This document shows positions 45,301 through 57,395 of a DNA stretch of 64,000 nt, piece after piece. The stretch is taken from contig ML682028.1 in NCBI GenBank assembly GCA_007922195.1, positions 20,067,449-20,131,448 of the forward strand, read 5' to 3'. The translations under genes were made by a program, and so were the position numbers. How positions within the stretch are numbered: the first letter of the stretch is position 1; every line of letters starts with the position of its first letter. The notes under the pieces are model-generated. The model was given only the letters and a program-made list of their open reading frames with translations, did not search any database and was not told where the DNA came from. Origin of the DNA: Podocnemis expansa (Eukaryota; Chordata; Testudines; Podocnemididae).

Positions 45301-46288
45301 CTCTTGCAGAAGAGGCCCTGGGATCTTTAACCAAGGATGGACAGGGAGTTGCTTTCCCAGCCAATGAGAAAAGAGCTCTGGTGGGTTCCCATTGTTGCAC
45401 AGAGACATTGGGTCAGCTCAGCACTCTTTCCCAGGGTGTATCACCCTCCGTTGAATCGCTATCATCCCTTTCTCCACTGACTAACCCCATCTCCACTTGG
45501 CCTGAGAGAGCTGATGGTGTTGAACTGGCTTCCTAGGGTGCTGGAAGCTTGCTGGGGGCTGATGGCTGTCAGTGACTTAGGGCCTTTCCCTGAACACCTA
45601 AGAACATCTGCAGTCAGGTAGGACAGGCAAGAGAAACTGGACTGGTGAGAAGCCAGGGCCATGTTCAGGTGACACTGTTGGCCACTGATTAACCTACATG
45701 GAAAAACATGTCCCAAGCAGCAGGAGACCGTTTCTAGCCCTTGAAACTGTCCAGGAAGGAAGCAGAGCGAGGTCTGTGTTCTCTGGAAGGACACAGTCTC
45801 CTCAGGGCTGGTTTCAGAGGCTGGACCCCAGAAGCAAGCTGGAACTTTAAATGAATGGCTTTAGCATTGTGTAAGAAGCAAGGAGTCCTATGGCACTTAA
45901 AGACTAACAAATAAGATGCCAGGACGAGGAAGAGACTCTGTTACTTCCCTCCAGGCCAAGACAGGCAAAGCAGGGCAGGAAGACTGCAGGCTACCCGAAC
46001 TGCACCAGCCGTCCTTGCCAGTGGGCACTGCCAAGGGGGACAAGGATGGAGGCGCAGCTCAGTTTGCTATTTAATAACCTCAGAGCCTTCTCTTTGTTTC
46101 TTGGGGGAATGAGAGGATAGGACGGGAAACTGGGAAGAGGGGAATCTTTGGTTTTCCATCCAAACGCTGTAATCTGTAACAGCCCAAGATAAGGGGGAAG
46201 GCTGGAGATGTCATTGGGAGGCAGGCAGGCTGCATTTATAGACTTTTCTGTGGTCCTGGGGCATGTGTGCCCCTCTCATACATTGACA
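45301..46288. other. Mostly unrecognised sequence
   Basis: Only the short Penelope-like scrap at 45881-45917 is recognised. Confidence 0.4.
45881..45917 (-). mobile_element. Penelope-like family scrap, copy G
   Basis: AGCAAGGAGTCCTATGGCAC and TTAAAGACTAACAAATAA are the family segment between the hammerhead and the 3' end. Neither is present in this copy, and no duplication was found. Confidence 0.7.
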
Positions 46289-46467
46289 AAGTGGGTCTCA
46301 GCCTTTTGTGGGTTGTGACACACTTGGCAGCATACTGTGACCTTACCGGACACAGCAGCCCACCCCTCCCAGGCAGAATCCAGCCATCCCCCGGCTCTCC
46401 ATGAGACACTTACCACTGTGCAGTGACACAGTAATAATGTGTCCTGACACGAAGGTTGAGAACTGTG
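46289..46467. mobile_element. hAT-like element, diverged
   Basis: AAGTGGGTCTCAGCCT at the left and AAGGTTGAGAACTGTG at the right are degraded versions of the CAGTGGTTCTCAACCT inverted ends. No clear 8-bp duplication remains. Confidence 0.6.
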
Positions 46468-46479
46468 TTAATGAATGCA

Positions 46480-46645
46480 TCCCCACAGGGACCCTGTGAC
46501 AACAGGGTAAGAGTTGCCCCCATTTTGTAGGCAGGAAAGTAAAGTCCAGGAAGATTGAGTGACTTCCCCAGAGTCACTCATGGAGCATCAATCAGAGCAT
46601 GGACTAGAACCAGGCGCCTGTCAAGGGCCTCTCTGTTTAGACAAG
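46480..46645 (-). repeat. MIR/CORE-type SINE fragment
   Basis: CCCCATTTTGTAGGCAGGAA, GATTGAGTGACTTCCCCAGA and ACTAGAACCAGGCGCCTG are the reverse complement of the CORE and part of the tRNA-like head. Confidence 0.8.
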
Positions 46646-49600
46646 AGCTGCAGCTTTCTTGGGCATCGCTGGCTTATATGGGAATCTGAATGACAGTGTT
46701 CTTAAGGGGGGAAAAATCACAGAGAAAGGGAGAGGAAAAAGCAAAGAGGGGGAAAAAAGGAAAGAGAAAAGAGCCAAAAATGAAAGGGGCTGAGAAAGGA
46801 AGAATGAATCCACAGCGTTCAAATGAAATACAAAGAATGAGTCTTAAAAAAAAAATAAATCAAAGGGACATGGAGTGGGAGATAAGAGGAAAGACAGAAA
46901 AAAGAAGAGGGGGAAGAAGAGACGGAAGGGAATAAAGCAGCAGACGGAGAGAAAGTTGGGGGAATTAGGGTGTCTTCTCTCTTTGTGCTCTCCTATCGCG
47001 TCTCTCCATCACATTAGCCTAACCTCAAGTAGTTTTTCACAGAGATTGGAGTGAGCAGGTAGTGCTGCCCTCCCAGCCAGCTGGAGGGCTTGTGAATAAG
47101 CACCTGCTTATCTCAGTCCAACGGCTGGGAGCGGCTGTAGATTGTGCAGGAGACGAGGCACTGCTTGCTGACTGCGATTTCCATATCAGCGCCCTGCAGC
47201 CGCCTGCACCAAATAAACACAACAGCCACGTGGACAAAAGGTTAATTATCAATTTTCAGAAAGAGAGAGAGAACAAACGGTGACTTCCATCAAAATCCGG
47301 CCTGGACTTTCTGCGTCTTTGAGCCGAGCGGCTCCGCCAGAGATAATGCCCCTTTAATGAGGAAATGTCCTCTCCGCACACCTGGCCCCACGCCCGTCAT
47401 CCCCTTTCGGTGCAGAGGGGGGCTACCTTGGGAAGAAGTTGCTGCTGTATTTCATTCTTGCCTCCAGACAACAGAAGCTAAGGGCCTTGTGCAGGATCTG
47501 CTGAGCCTCCGTTGCACTGGGGCACCTGTGCTCTTAGACGGCCCCGCTTTGCACCTTTCCTTTGCCACATCAGCCCTTGCAGGTGACCCACCTGGCTTAG
47601 TGAAGTCTTTCCTTCCTCTTGGTATCAGAAAGGCTCCTAAGCAGCTCACAGAAGGAGCCTCTGGCCTGCACCTATTCATCGGCTGGCTAGAAGAATCTGA
47701 GCAACCTACGTGCTCAGAGGGAGAACCACAGCTCCAGGCGGGAAAGCCCCACACTGTCTATTTTGCTTGTCTGTCCTGTGAGCAGGTGGTGGTGACGGAC
47801 ACCACCAAGCTGCACCATGTCCTCAGCATGGGGTTCCACTGTTGCTCCCGTTCCCAGTTCCCATGAACCTGCCTCCCAGGGTAACTCCCTGAGCCCCTGT
47901 GGCGGGTAGGTACGGATCCAGCCATTCTGAGATGCCGTAAGCTCGGTGGCAGTGGGCTCTGTGTACGGGCGCTGTGCTAGGGTAGCTCACACACTGAGGA
48001 CCTGGGGGAGTGCGGGAACCACCAACCTTTTATCTCTTCATCTGGCTGCTCCGTGTGTGCGTCCCAGCTGGTTGGACCCTGTAGGCCTGGTCTCCCCTAG
48101 GGAATAGCAGGGTTTGAGAGGTGCACTCGCTGCCATGTTGTAATGCACCTGGAGTGGTGTTTTGGCTCTCTTTTCCTGATCTAAACCCAATAGAAAAACT
48201 AAAACACCCTGGGTGGGACTTGTTCCCAGTGGAACCTGTGCTCTGAATAAACCCTGCTTTGTGCTTCCTACAGCTGGGTCAGTGAATAACAGGCCTGGCC
48301 TGCGAAGTGTGACAGGAGGCATGTGCTGGTATCTGTCCATTGAAGTAAAGGAGACTATACAGGTGAGTGGGGGCTGCAGAACCAGGGCTGTTTAATGTTT
48401 AGTTAGCACCATGTGTGTGATACTAGCGTAAAATGCCCTGAATGCCCCTGCCTCAGAGATTCAAGAGCATGAGCGCACGTGGTCAGGAGTGAGCGCAGTC
48501 GGATGTGATCACTGGAGCTGGCAAGCAGGTGCTCCAGGGGTGGGAAGATGCCATGTTCACTGGTAGCACTGATGCCAGCCAACAGCAGTGATGATGGCAT
48601 GGAAAGGAATAAGAGATGTCTCAGACCCAGGCAGAGCGCAAGGCCAGAAGACCAAGAAGCCAGGTTCAGGAGCAAATTTCCCATGTGCAAAGGTGCAGCC
48701 GCCACATGCCACATGTAGGGGGAAGGTGAGTGTAAATGGTGAGATAGGAGTTCAAGGAGTCAGCTGCCTGCCTACACACCTGCTGTGCACAGCTAACATG
48801 GGGAAGCTTCACCCAGTGCCAGCACTTCACTTTCAGATCAAGCCTCCCGTTCGGTAGCAGCTGAGGAGGAAGTCAGGGCAGCGAGTTAAATTGTGTGGGA
48901 AGGAGGTGATGTCACTTCCAAGAATTGTCCTGGGCTTCCACTGATGGAGCAGGTCAGAGGAGATCCTCTGTTACCCCAGGGAAAATTCAGAGCTGGGCAG
49001 GGGGACCTGCTCTCTGGCATCTCTGGCCCCAGCTTGTGTCCTCGCTGGTAGCAAGGAGAGGTCACCCTGCCCCAAAGACTCTATTATTTCTATCCTGAGG
49101 CCTTTGTCCCACAACCTCACAGATACAGGGAGAGTTAGGTTTGTCCCCAGCTCTGATTGAACTCCAAGAGACAATGTGTTTCCCCCCTAAATTGTCTGGG
49201 AAACAGACTGAAAACTGGGCTGATGGCCGTGTGGGGCGGGAGAGGGAATTCTCTTTCAGTAGCCCCTATCTTCTGTCTAGTCTCACCATGATCCAGCATT
49301 CAGCCTCCCTGTTGCTTGTGTTTGTGTATTCAGTGAAGTCTCTCTTCTTATCAAAAGCCTGGTTTGACTTAAACTCTGTTTGGCCAAGGGGCACAGATAG
49401 AGAGGATGGGGAAGGGAATAGGTGCCTTGTTCCCAAGAGACCTTGGACCTTCTAAAAAAGACAGAGAAGGGAAGTAAGGCAGATTGCGTGTAGGTTACTG
49501 CATCGTGGCTACATTATCTGAGAATTCTGCTGTCTTGTATGTCTTTAATCCTACTGCTCCCAACCAAGAACAGCATGCGACCTCCTAATTCTGCATCCTT

Positions 49601-49989
49601 CCAGGTCTTTCATGTAAGAAGTAATATATCATTAAACAGGGCTACAGTCCAAAGCAGCCTTCCCTCTGCACCAAGAGCCTAGCTGCTTACCAGATAGAAC
49701 GCTAGCATGGAGGCAACTTTTTTCTTCTGTCATGTTGCTCATCTGTGGCCTTTGCACAGACAATCTCCATGTGCTCACTTCTACATCCAAGTGGCTCCCT
49801 CGCAAATGTGTGAAAGCTCCCTTGAAATGTGGTTAATTCTATGCATCCAAAATTAATTTTGGAAAGGCCAGTGCCCTTTCTGCTTCTGCATCATCTCCAA
49901 AATAGCCTCTCTGATCGCTGTGTCCTTGGCTGCCATGAGGACTCTATCCAGAATGCAGCAAATAAACACAGCCAAACACTTGCTATACA
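46646..49989. other. Unrecognised sequence; candidate conserved stretch 47120-47420
   Basis: Apart from the polypurine tract, nothing is identified. About 47120-47420 has clustered motifs (AATAAACACAAC, GGTTAATTATCAATTTTC, CCCCTTTAATGAGG) and no repeats, which could mark conserved non-coding DNA. The 169-codon plus frame at 47357-47866 has no domain or splice support. Confidence 0.35.
46705..46960 (+). repeat. Long polypurine tract
   Basis: About 255 bases are overwhelmingly A and G on the plus strand, built from irregular GGGGAAAAA and AGAGAAAGGG runs, with only scattered pyrimidines. The 81-codon Lys/Arg/Glu frame in it is a consequence of composition, not a gene. Confidence 0.85.
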
Positions 49990-51169
49990 TGATCGATGAA
50001 ATCTGGCTGGTATTGGTCCTCGACTCCTGGAGAGCCACTTCTCTTTGTCCACTTCAGTGCATTCTTCGGTGAAAATGTTCTGGTTAAAGGAAATGCTCCC
50101 CTTTGTGTGATCCTAATGCTTTTCATTTCAAACTACTTCAGGGATGCACAAATGAATTTCAGTGGGACAACATTCCTTCTCCAAAAAAATAACCAGATGT
50201 GTGCCACAAAATAAAAGCAAAAGGTGAACATCTTGGGCTGGATCTGCTTGCATAGACATCAGTGAGAAAACTCCCACTTCACAAGGCTGAGCTGCAGGCT
50301 TCCCTCCTGATGTGGTTTCCTCAGGGATTGAAATCAGGGCATGGGGGTGAAGGCTGACAAAGGGTGTGACTGTGAGGGTTAAGGTGGGCTGTATTTCACC
50401 ATAGGAAAAACTGAAAATGCTTCACAGCCATTTTTTTTGGATTTAAGTCATGTTTTAACATCATGCAAATTAAAATTGGCAACTCAAGCCTACAATGAAA
50501 CAGTACATCTACATTTTTCTGGGGTTCTTGTCATGATTTTACACAGCTCTGTTAATGAACTTCTCAAACACATTGTGTTCATCTCTGGTGGCTTCTCATG
50601 TGTCTGGTACTTCCAGTCCTTTGTGATAAGCTCTCGATCAGGCAGAAGGTGATTTTTTTCTGAACATCAAATTCTGTTCAATGAGATAAAAGAATACTTT
50701 GTTGTGACTGGGAGTGGCAAGAGATGAATTTCTTCTTGCATCCCAGGAAACCAAGGAAAAATATGGGGTTGAATCACTAGTGATGATAAAAAAAAAAAGG
50801 AGTTGAAATCAAATCTTCATTCATTTATTCATCATATGACATTGTCTCCATGCTCAAAATTTCAAATTCTCTATTTTGTACAGATCACATAGCAACCTTC
50901 TTCGTGGTAGTGTCATTCCACTCAACTGCAAATGTGTATAAGACGGGCATCTGTACAAGCTAGGGAGAGGTTGAGTAGAATCCTGAAGTTGCTGTTGTAG
51001 ATTTGTAAGAATCAAGTCTGTACTTTTGCAGCAGGCTTTACAAATGTTTCTTGTCCTCTTTACTTAAGGATTCAGTGTAAATGCCTCCACTAGTCAACTT
51101 TGGACCAAAGTCTTTTCTTCTAGTAGTTTTTCAATGGATATCCTCTCTGGTTCATCAAAGTGAAGCTTC
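49990..51169. other. AT-rich flank of the hAT transposase pseudogene
   Basis: Short minus-strand frames appear that could be the decayed C-terminal part of the transposase, but similarity is too weak to annotate. No other feature is recognised. Confidence 0.3.
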
Positions 51170-51655
51170 TGTTGCTAGACAAAGATTTATTACAAATTGC
51201 AGAAAGCTGAGAGAAGAATGACAAAAATGTTTCCAAGTCTGAAACACTTGACTTATGAGGGAAGATTGAAAGAGCTAGGTTTGTATAGTCTGGAAAAGAG
51301 GAGACTGAGAGGGGACACGATAACAGTTTTCAAGTACCTAAAAAGTTGTTAAGAGGAGGATGGAGAAAATTCCACTGCTGACAGGATGAGAAGTAAGGGG
51401 CTTAATTACAGCGAGGGAGGTTTAGGTTGGACATTAGGAAAAAATTCCTAACTGGCACAGTGATTTACCATGAGCATAAGTTGCCTAGGCAGGCTGTGGA
51501 ATCTCCATCTTTGCAAGTTTTTAAGAGCAGGTTAGACAAGCATCTGTCAGGGGTGGTTTAAGAGGGTACATGGTCCTGCCATGAGTGCAGGGGACCAGAC
51601 CTGACCTCTCATGGTTCCTTCCTGTTCTATGATTCCCTTATTCTACTGCTGGAGC
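51170..51655 (+). mobile_element. CR1 LINE 3' end
   Basis: TTGCAGAAAGCTGAGAGAAG through GGAGACTGAGAGGGGACACG is ORF2-end DNA, then GGTTGGACATTAGGAAAAAA, and the 3' end with GACCTGACCTCTCATGGTTC and CTATGATTC. This is a nearly classic CR1 terminus, 5'-truncated with a broken frame. Confidence 0.9.
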
Positions 51656-51714
51656 AGGTGCCTGGGTGACACTGTGTAATGACATAAGTGGTTTCAACAG
51701 TAGACAAAATGCTA

Positions 51715-52700
51715 CTCAAGATACAGGAGACAAAATGCTGTAATTTTGTCTAAACTTAGCAGCAAAAGGAGTCCACCAGTCTCACTGTTTACGTCTGTCC
51801 CATCTCAAGAGATACTTTCCAAATCCAGCAATAATAGTGGCAGTAACTTTAGGGTCGCTCATGAGAAAGCCAGGTTGGATTAATTTGAATTTCAGTCCAG
51901 TGCATCTTCTATTTTTTCCAAGTCGTTGAGTCCTTTTGGACTCTGGCTGGATAAAAGAGTAGAATGAAGACATTATGTTTATGGCTTTTTGACTGTCTTT
52001 TGAGGAGTTTGCCACCTGTACAAGCTGGGATAGATGGCCTCTACGGTGTGTATAGGAAAGATTAGGGCTACATTTTTCTCTAAGCTATGTCTTCCAAAGA
52101 AGTCTGCAGCTACATCAAATGCACAAGCATGTCTGGGGTGCAGTTTACATGCATTTAACTTTTCTAAGATGTGGCTTGTCATAGATGCAGCCAATATGTC
52201 TCCTATAACTTGAAAGCCTAAAATGCATCTATTGGCCCATCTCTGACATCAAGATAACGTAGGCATTACCTTAATACTTGGTGCCTTCTTGCATTGGTGC
52301 ATTCATCAGCCATGTATGCACTTTTTTAATGCAATGAGAGAGTTCTTCACTTTTTCAACTGCTGAATCTCTCACTGCTTTTAACCAATCAGCTGGGTTTC
52401 TTGCCCAAAGACAGTGAGTGCTTGCTGGTCTTGTACGGAACCAGTGTCCAACTTCAGAACTGAGATGTGACCATTCACTTAATATTAGCCTCCAGTTCGT
52501 AGTGTCTGGTATCTCTTGCTTCAACAGAGGGTAAGATGGGACAGCCATGTTTGTTTGCATTAGCTGGGTTTTGTCTCCAAGGTTCTTAACAGCCTCATTC
52601 AGTACTTCTAAGGTCAACTTTGATAGTGACTGGCCTATAACGCTTTCTGCATATCATTGCAGTCCAGAGGCTTGGTGTTTTGTAGTCTTTCTATGAAGTT
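51715..52700 (-). pseudogene. hAT-family transposase-derived pseudogene
   Basis: Minus-strand frames in order (52617-52306, about 52290-52195, 52194-51979, 52015-51782) follow one protein of the large hAT transposase group with a DUF4371-like region (ZMYM1/ZNF862-type relatives). Recognisable pieces are LLKQEIPDTTNWRLILS, VGHWFRTRPASTH, HACAFDVAADFFGRHS (family form Phe-Asp-Gly-Ala in the catalytic region), KAINIMSSFYSF and LKFKLIQPG. Stops and frameshifts separate them and the Gly of the FDGA box is Val. CR1 copies flank it on both sides. The family is recognised from memory and the exact relative is uncertain. Confidence 0.65.
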
Positions 52701-52739
52701 GGTCAGCACTGGCTTTGCTGACCAGCCTGGCAAACCAAA

Positions 52740-53440
52740 TTCCTCCACTTTTACTATATAAAGCTATGATATGCCCACATTTTGAATACTGCATGCATTT
52801 CTGGTAGTTCCACTCAGAAAAGACATATTGGAATTGGAAAGGTGAGAGAGAAGAGCGACTAAAATGATTAGGGTATGGAACAGATTCCGTATGAGGAGAG
52901 ATTATAACAATTGCAAATTTTCAGCTTAGAAAAGAGATGACAAAGAGGAGTATTTTATAAAGGTCTATAAAATCAGGATTGGCGCAAAGAAAATGAGTTA
53001 GAAACTGTTATTTACTCTTTCAAGTAAAAAAAGAACTAAGGGTCACCCAATAAAATTAATAGGCAGCAGGTTTAAGACTAAAAAAAGGAAATATTTCTTT
53101 ACACCATGCACAGTTAACCTATAGAACTTTTTGCCAGGGGATGTTGTGAAGGCCAAAACTATAACCAGGTTCAAAAAAGAACTAGATGAGTTCATGGAGG
53201 ATAGGTCCACTGATGGCTGTTAGCCAGGCTGGGCAGGGATTCAACCCAATGTGCTGAGCATCCCTAGCCTCTGTTTGCCAGAAGCTGGGTGTGAATGACA
53301 GGGGATGCATCGCTCAGCAATTGCCTGTTCTGTTTATTCCCTTTGAAGCACCTAGCATTGGCCATTGTCAGAGGACAGGATACTGGGCTAGATGGTCGTT
53401 GGTCTGACCAGTATGGCCATTCTTATGTAAAAATCACTTG
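52740..53440 (+). mobile_element. CR1 LINE, 3' 700 bases
   Basis: From AAGCTATGATATGCCCACAT through the ORF2 end (GAGAGAAGAGCGACTAAAAT), a GTCACCCAATAAAATTAATA block and the long 3' untranslated part to ACTGGGCTAGATGGTCGTTG and AGTATGGCCATTCTTATG. This is the longest nearly continuous CR1 copy in the window; the frame is interrupted. Confidence 0.92.
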
Positions 53441-54240
53441 TAACTATAAAAATGTTTAGTACGGAAACTCAAAATAGCGATTTCTTGAAATAGTGACGAT
53501 GTGATGTATTGCATTGGTGTCTATTGCATTTTTAAAATCTTGGCCTACTAGGACATGTATATTTATACAAGTTTCCCTCTCACAAAGCTAACATTATGGA
53601 GCAAAGTCACTAAAACATGGTCCGACAAACAAATGTTCCTTTTCCGTTCCCCTCCACTGCAGCCAACTCAGAGTTGTTGTCCTTAGTCAGCAGAGACCCA
53701 GAGTTCAGGGTGCTTTGGCATGAGGTCAACAACACCCCCAGGGTGGGAGGGGAGAAGGCATCTTGCTTGTTCTTCCCGCCGCTTAACACTCTGTAGGCCT
53801 CTTGCTCTAGCTGTTGCTGTCTGTTGTGCCGCTGTTTGCTCTACAGCTCTATTGTTGAGAGCTTGTGTCATCACCAGGTGTGCTGCCTGCCACTGTGCCC
53901 TCAGTGAATTAGTCTCTTGTGGTTGTACCCAGCTCTCAGTGTGAGAACCTCATCATCGGTGCAGGCTGGACTGGACAGTCTCTTCCACAGGAACACTGTC
54001 CCACAGCTCTGAAAAGCTCTCACACCTGATTATTAGTGATGTCAGCTCTAGGAGTCGCTTAAAAAAAGACTCTCTATGGAGCCTAATCAGCTCTATCTTT
54101 TAACAGGGGAGAACGGCAGATTGAACAGAGCCTGTGACTCTTACACACTGCCTAGCAAACACCTGTCCCCAACTTTCTGTCTCCAGTGGGATCTGGCATC
54201 CATACTCCCTGCTTAGCGCAAACAGTTCTTTCAGAGCTAA
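53441..54240. other. Unrecognised sequence
   Basis: No repeat or gene is recognised before the Penelope-like fragment. Confidence 0.4.
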
Positions 54241-54244
54241 AAGA

Positions 54245-54318
54245 TGAGGAGTCGTGTGACACTTAAAAACTAACAGATTTATTTTTTGCATGAGCTTTCG
54301 TGGGAGAAAATCCCACTT
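54245..54318 (-). mobile_element. Penelope-like family fragment, copy F
   Basis: GAGGAGTCGTGTGACACTTA, AAAACTAACAGATTTATTTT and GCATGAGCTTTCGTGGGAGA lead to AAAATCCCACTT. On the minus strand it retains stem II, GAAA, GCUC and AUGC of the hammerhead-like motif, but CUGANGA has been lost at the truncation point (54319). It has no 3' terminus. Confidence 0.78.
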
Positions 54319-57164
54319 CTAGCCTATGAATCCCCACTGGAAATGCTCAGGTTGGCCAATGTTGCCAAAATGAAACAACAGCTGTGTGAAGAAGCTAGTC
54401 TTTGTTCATACTTTTCAAGGCCAGTGTGTGTGGTTTTTGGGTGCAAGTATTTTATTCTATGTGGTAGGTGCTTTTAAAGCATGTATTAATGTTTTGGTTT
54501 CAAGTCAAATCTCCAACCGGTATCTATGTGGGCAGCACTGCTTGTAACTAGTTGATCACTGGGAGAGAGATGGGGAAAGCTGGGGTGAGGGGTCTTGGGA
54601 AATCCCTGTGCCTCCTGCCTGGCCTAGCAGCACAAAACCAAGCCGTCTGTGGTGGTTCTGGGGAGAACTGCCAGCAACAGCTTCTCCTCTCCAGCGAGCG
54701 AGAAACCCAGACTGTTCTTCGCTTGATAAAAAGTCACCGCATCACACAGCCAGCGCCTGCCTAGAAAATGCAGCTGGTGCAAGCAGAAGAGAATAACTGC
54801 AGGGACCCAGCCCGCTCCTGTGGGGGGAGTGGAGCCTGTCCTGCAGCCCAGCCGGTCTTGGCCAAGCTGGCTTCCTTTCCCCCCCCGGCTGCAGAGCACC
54901 AGCTGAGGCGCTATGCAGCTGTCGAGGGAAGGCACAGAGGGCAACGGCTGGTGAGTCCATTGGCCTCTGCCCCTTTGTGCCTTCCTGTGCATGCCTGCTT
55001 GACTGAGTCCTGTGTCCCGGGGGAAGTGCAGTGTTCCCGAACAGATTGGGCAGGCCTGGCTGCAAGGCAGGCCCTTCACAAGTTCAGCTTCTGCCCTCAA
55101 TGCCCCTTCCCGTCTAGGGAATTGTTGTGAGGCAGTGTGGCTTCCCTGCAAGCTGCTCTACCCGTGGGGGTGGAGCCAGGACCACCTCACCGACTCGTGG
55201 GCGGGACAGAACAAGAAGTACAAAAGGAGGGAGGACTGCTGGGGAGGAAATCTCTCCCCTGGTGCTGGGGCTCAAACCCAGCCGGTGTGATTGCTGGACA
55301 CTTGCAACACTGAGGGCTGGCAGCTGAGGCTGATGGTGACCCTGGGGACCAGATATTCCAGGGAAGCGGAGTAGGAAGGAGCCCAGGAAAAACAGACAAT
55401 CATCTGTGGCATGGTGGCCTGCCTCCGCATCAGTGCATTTCGGCTGGAGGGCTGCTGACGCCATGGTGGATCACTCTGCCACTGCTGGGGCTCCTGGGCT
55501 GGGATGCAGTGTGGAGTTGGGAGGATCCACATCCTTCTTCACACTTGCCACCCAAGCCTGGGGTGATGGCCTCACCCTGGCTACAGACTGCTGCGCACCC
55601 CACCCTGCCTGAGGGCTTGGGCCAAATATTTCCTTTCCAGCCATGCCTGAGGACCAGGTCAATAGACTGCTTGCAAGCCCACCCTCTATAGGAACGCATT
55701 TGCACTAATTACAAAGAGTCCCGAAGAGGAGTGTTCCTGGCGGGGTCACACAACTTACACACATCAGGCCTGATTCTGATGGCATTCCCATGAGGGACAA
55801 TCCCTACATTTCCTGAGCTACTCCTAATTTATACCGGGGCTCCATATCAGGCCTGGCCTGGCAAACAAAGGAGAGCGACAAGGTGTGACCAGCAGCTAAT
55901 GGGATGAAATGGCTTCAGCCAAACATCAGGATGAACATCCTGACAACAAGCAGGCTGACAGATATTCTTCCAAGGGGAGCAAGGAAGGTCAGTCTTGGGG
56001 ATTTTCATGCCAGACAGACACAACGCTCTCAAGTCTCCTATGGAGGACACTCTGGCGTGACCCATGGGGAGATGGACTGTGTTCCATTAGGCCTTTCCCA
56101 CCTCTCACACGAATGACCAGAGCCAAACTTAATGTGAAGTAAACGATTCCTGGTGCACCAGTGCTCTAATGCTAGGAGGCAATGCTCAGCTTTGCTGTGA
56201 GTGGCCACATCGCTCTTCATGCTGATCATTCAGTGCTCAGATACCTTGGAAGTCATCACAGGACAGTGCAGTCTGCTCCTGTGGAACAAGGAAGTGCCAT
56301 AAACATTAACTCACACCCAGCCCTGTGCAAAACCCATGGGAAAAACAAAGTGACCATCACTCAGGCTGGGCTGGGTTGCGGCTTGGTTTCCTTAATGCCT
56401 CTGCTGAATCTGTCGGGCACAGTATAGGTTTGGTGCCGGGTACACCTGGTTACACTGCTGAGACCTGCCACACTCAGTGCACGTGAGGCATCAGGTGAGG
56501 ACAGTGCTAGGGTAGATTCAAATCAGCAGCCCCTAAGCAAGGGGCAGCAGATCTATTGCCATGCCTGCCCAGGCCCACGCAAATCCATTTTTATCTGGGG
56601 ACAAGCTCCTATAAATCGTTCAAATCCAGGGTCCTCACTAGAAGCATCAGCTCATATGGCGAGTAGGCAGAGCTCCAACAACAGTGCAGAACAGCTCCGT
56701 TGTTTGTTATAGATCTGCCTACTCTCCTTTGGATTAATCTGGTTGTTAGCTACGATTCGATGCACCGCAACCTCTAAGTGCTTCATTACCAAGCGAGCTG
56801 CCTGCAGCTTTGCAAAAAGGGCCACAGCAATGCATGGGGTCAGTTTTCAGACCAGGTGAGGTGCTCTAGGCAGAGAGATGGCTCCCCAGAGTGCAGTTGG
56901 GCTGATGCAATATTTTAAACATGATCGAGTTGCTGGGAGCTCCATTGTTGCTGCAGTATCCATAGAGGCACCGGAGGAAGGAGCCATATGGTCCCCAAAC
57001 AAGCTGTTTTCCACGCCAGTCAGATTATTGGGAAGGATGAAACTGAGCAGAGCTTTTCAGTCTGCAGATGGAGAGGAATTGTTTCTTGGTTCAGGATGTT
57101 TCTGATCTGTCTAGGGAAACTGATGTGTGGCTCCCATTGAGAATATTGCAATGTAATGAAAATA
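54319..57164. other. Unrecognised sequence, no gene supported
   Basis: Frames up to 175 codons on both strands at 54600-55700 overlap heavily in GC-rich DNA and lack domains. No repeat family is recognised. Confidence 0.35.
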
Positions 57165-57395
57165 TTTTGTACTTCATGTTCAAAGCACTCTGCAGAATTG
57201 TCTAATGAATCCCCACAATGATCCTTTTAGGGAGCTAAATAGTATTATCTCCATTTTACAGATGGGAAAACTGAGTCATAGAAGGGTTAAAATGACTTGC
57301 CCCAGGCCACTGAGAGAGTCAGGGTCAGAAGGCAGGTTAAACCTTTAAGGGCTAGGCACTAGTGACTGTGCCACTCTCCCAGAGTTGGCAAACAA
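57165..57395 (-). repeat. MIR/CORE-type SINE
   Basis: CTCCATTTTACAGATGGGAA, AACTGAGTCATAGAAGGGTT, ACTTGCCCCAGGCCACTGAG and CTAGTGACTGTGCCACTCTC give the reverse complement of the CORE and head. The GTTCAAAGCACTCTGCAG part belongs to the tail. Confidence 0.88.

Noticed and set aside
46690..46935. 81-codon Lys/Arg/Glu-rich plus-strand frame
   Set aside because: It is a direct consequence of the polypurine tract.
47357..47866. 169-codon plus-strand frame
   Set aside because: No domain, no supported splice sites, and an antisense frame of 100 codons overlaps it.
47880..48340. LTR-like sequence with AATAAACCCTGCTTTGTGCTTC
   Set aside because: The polyadenylation-like context resembles some retroviral-type LTRs, but no second LTR, primer-binding site or target duplication was found.
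54624..55151. 175-codon minus-strand frame
   Set aside because: Several overlapping frames on both strands occupy the same GC-rich stretch; there is no domain or repeat match.
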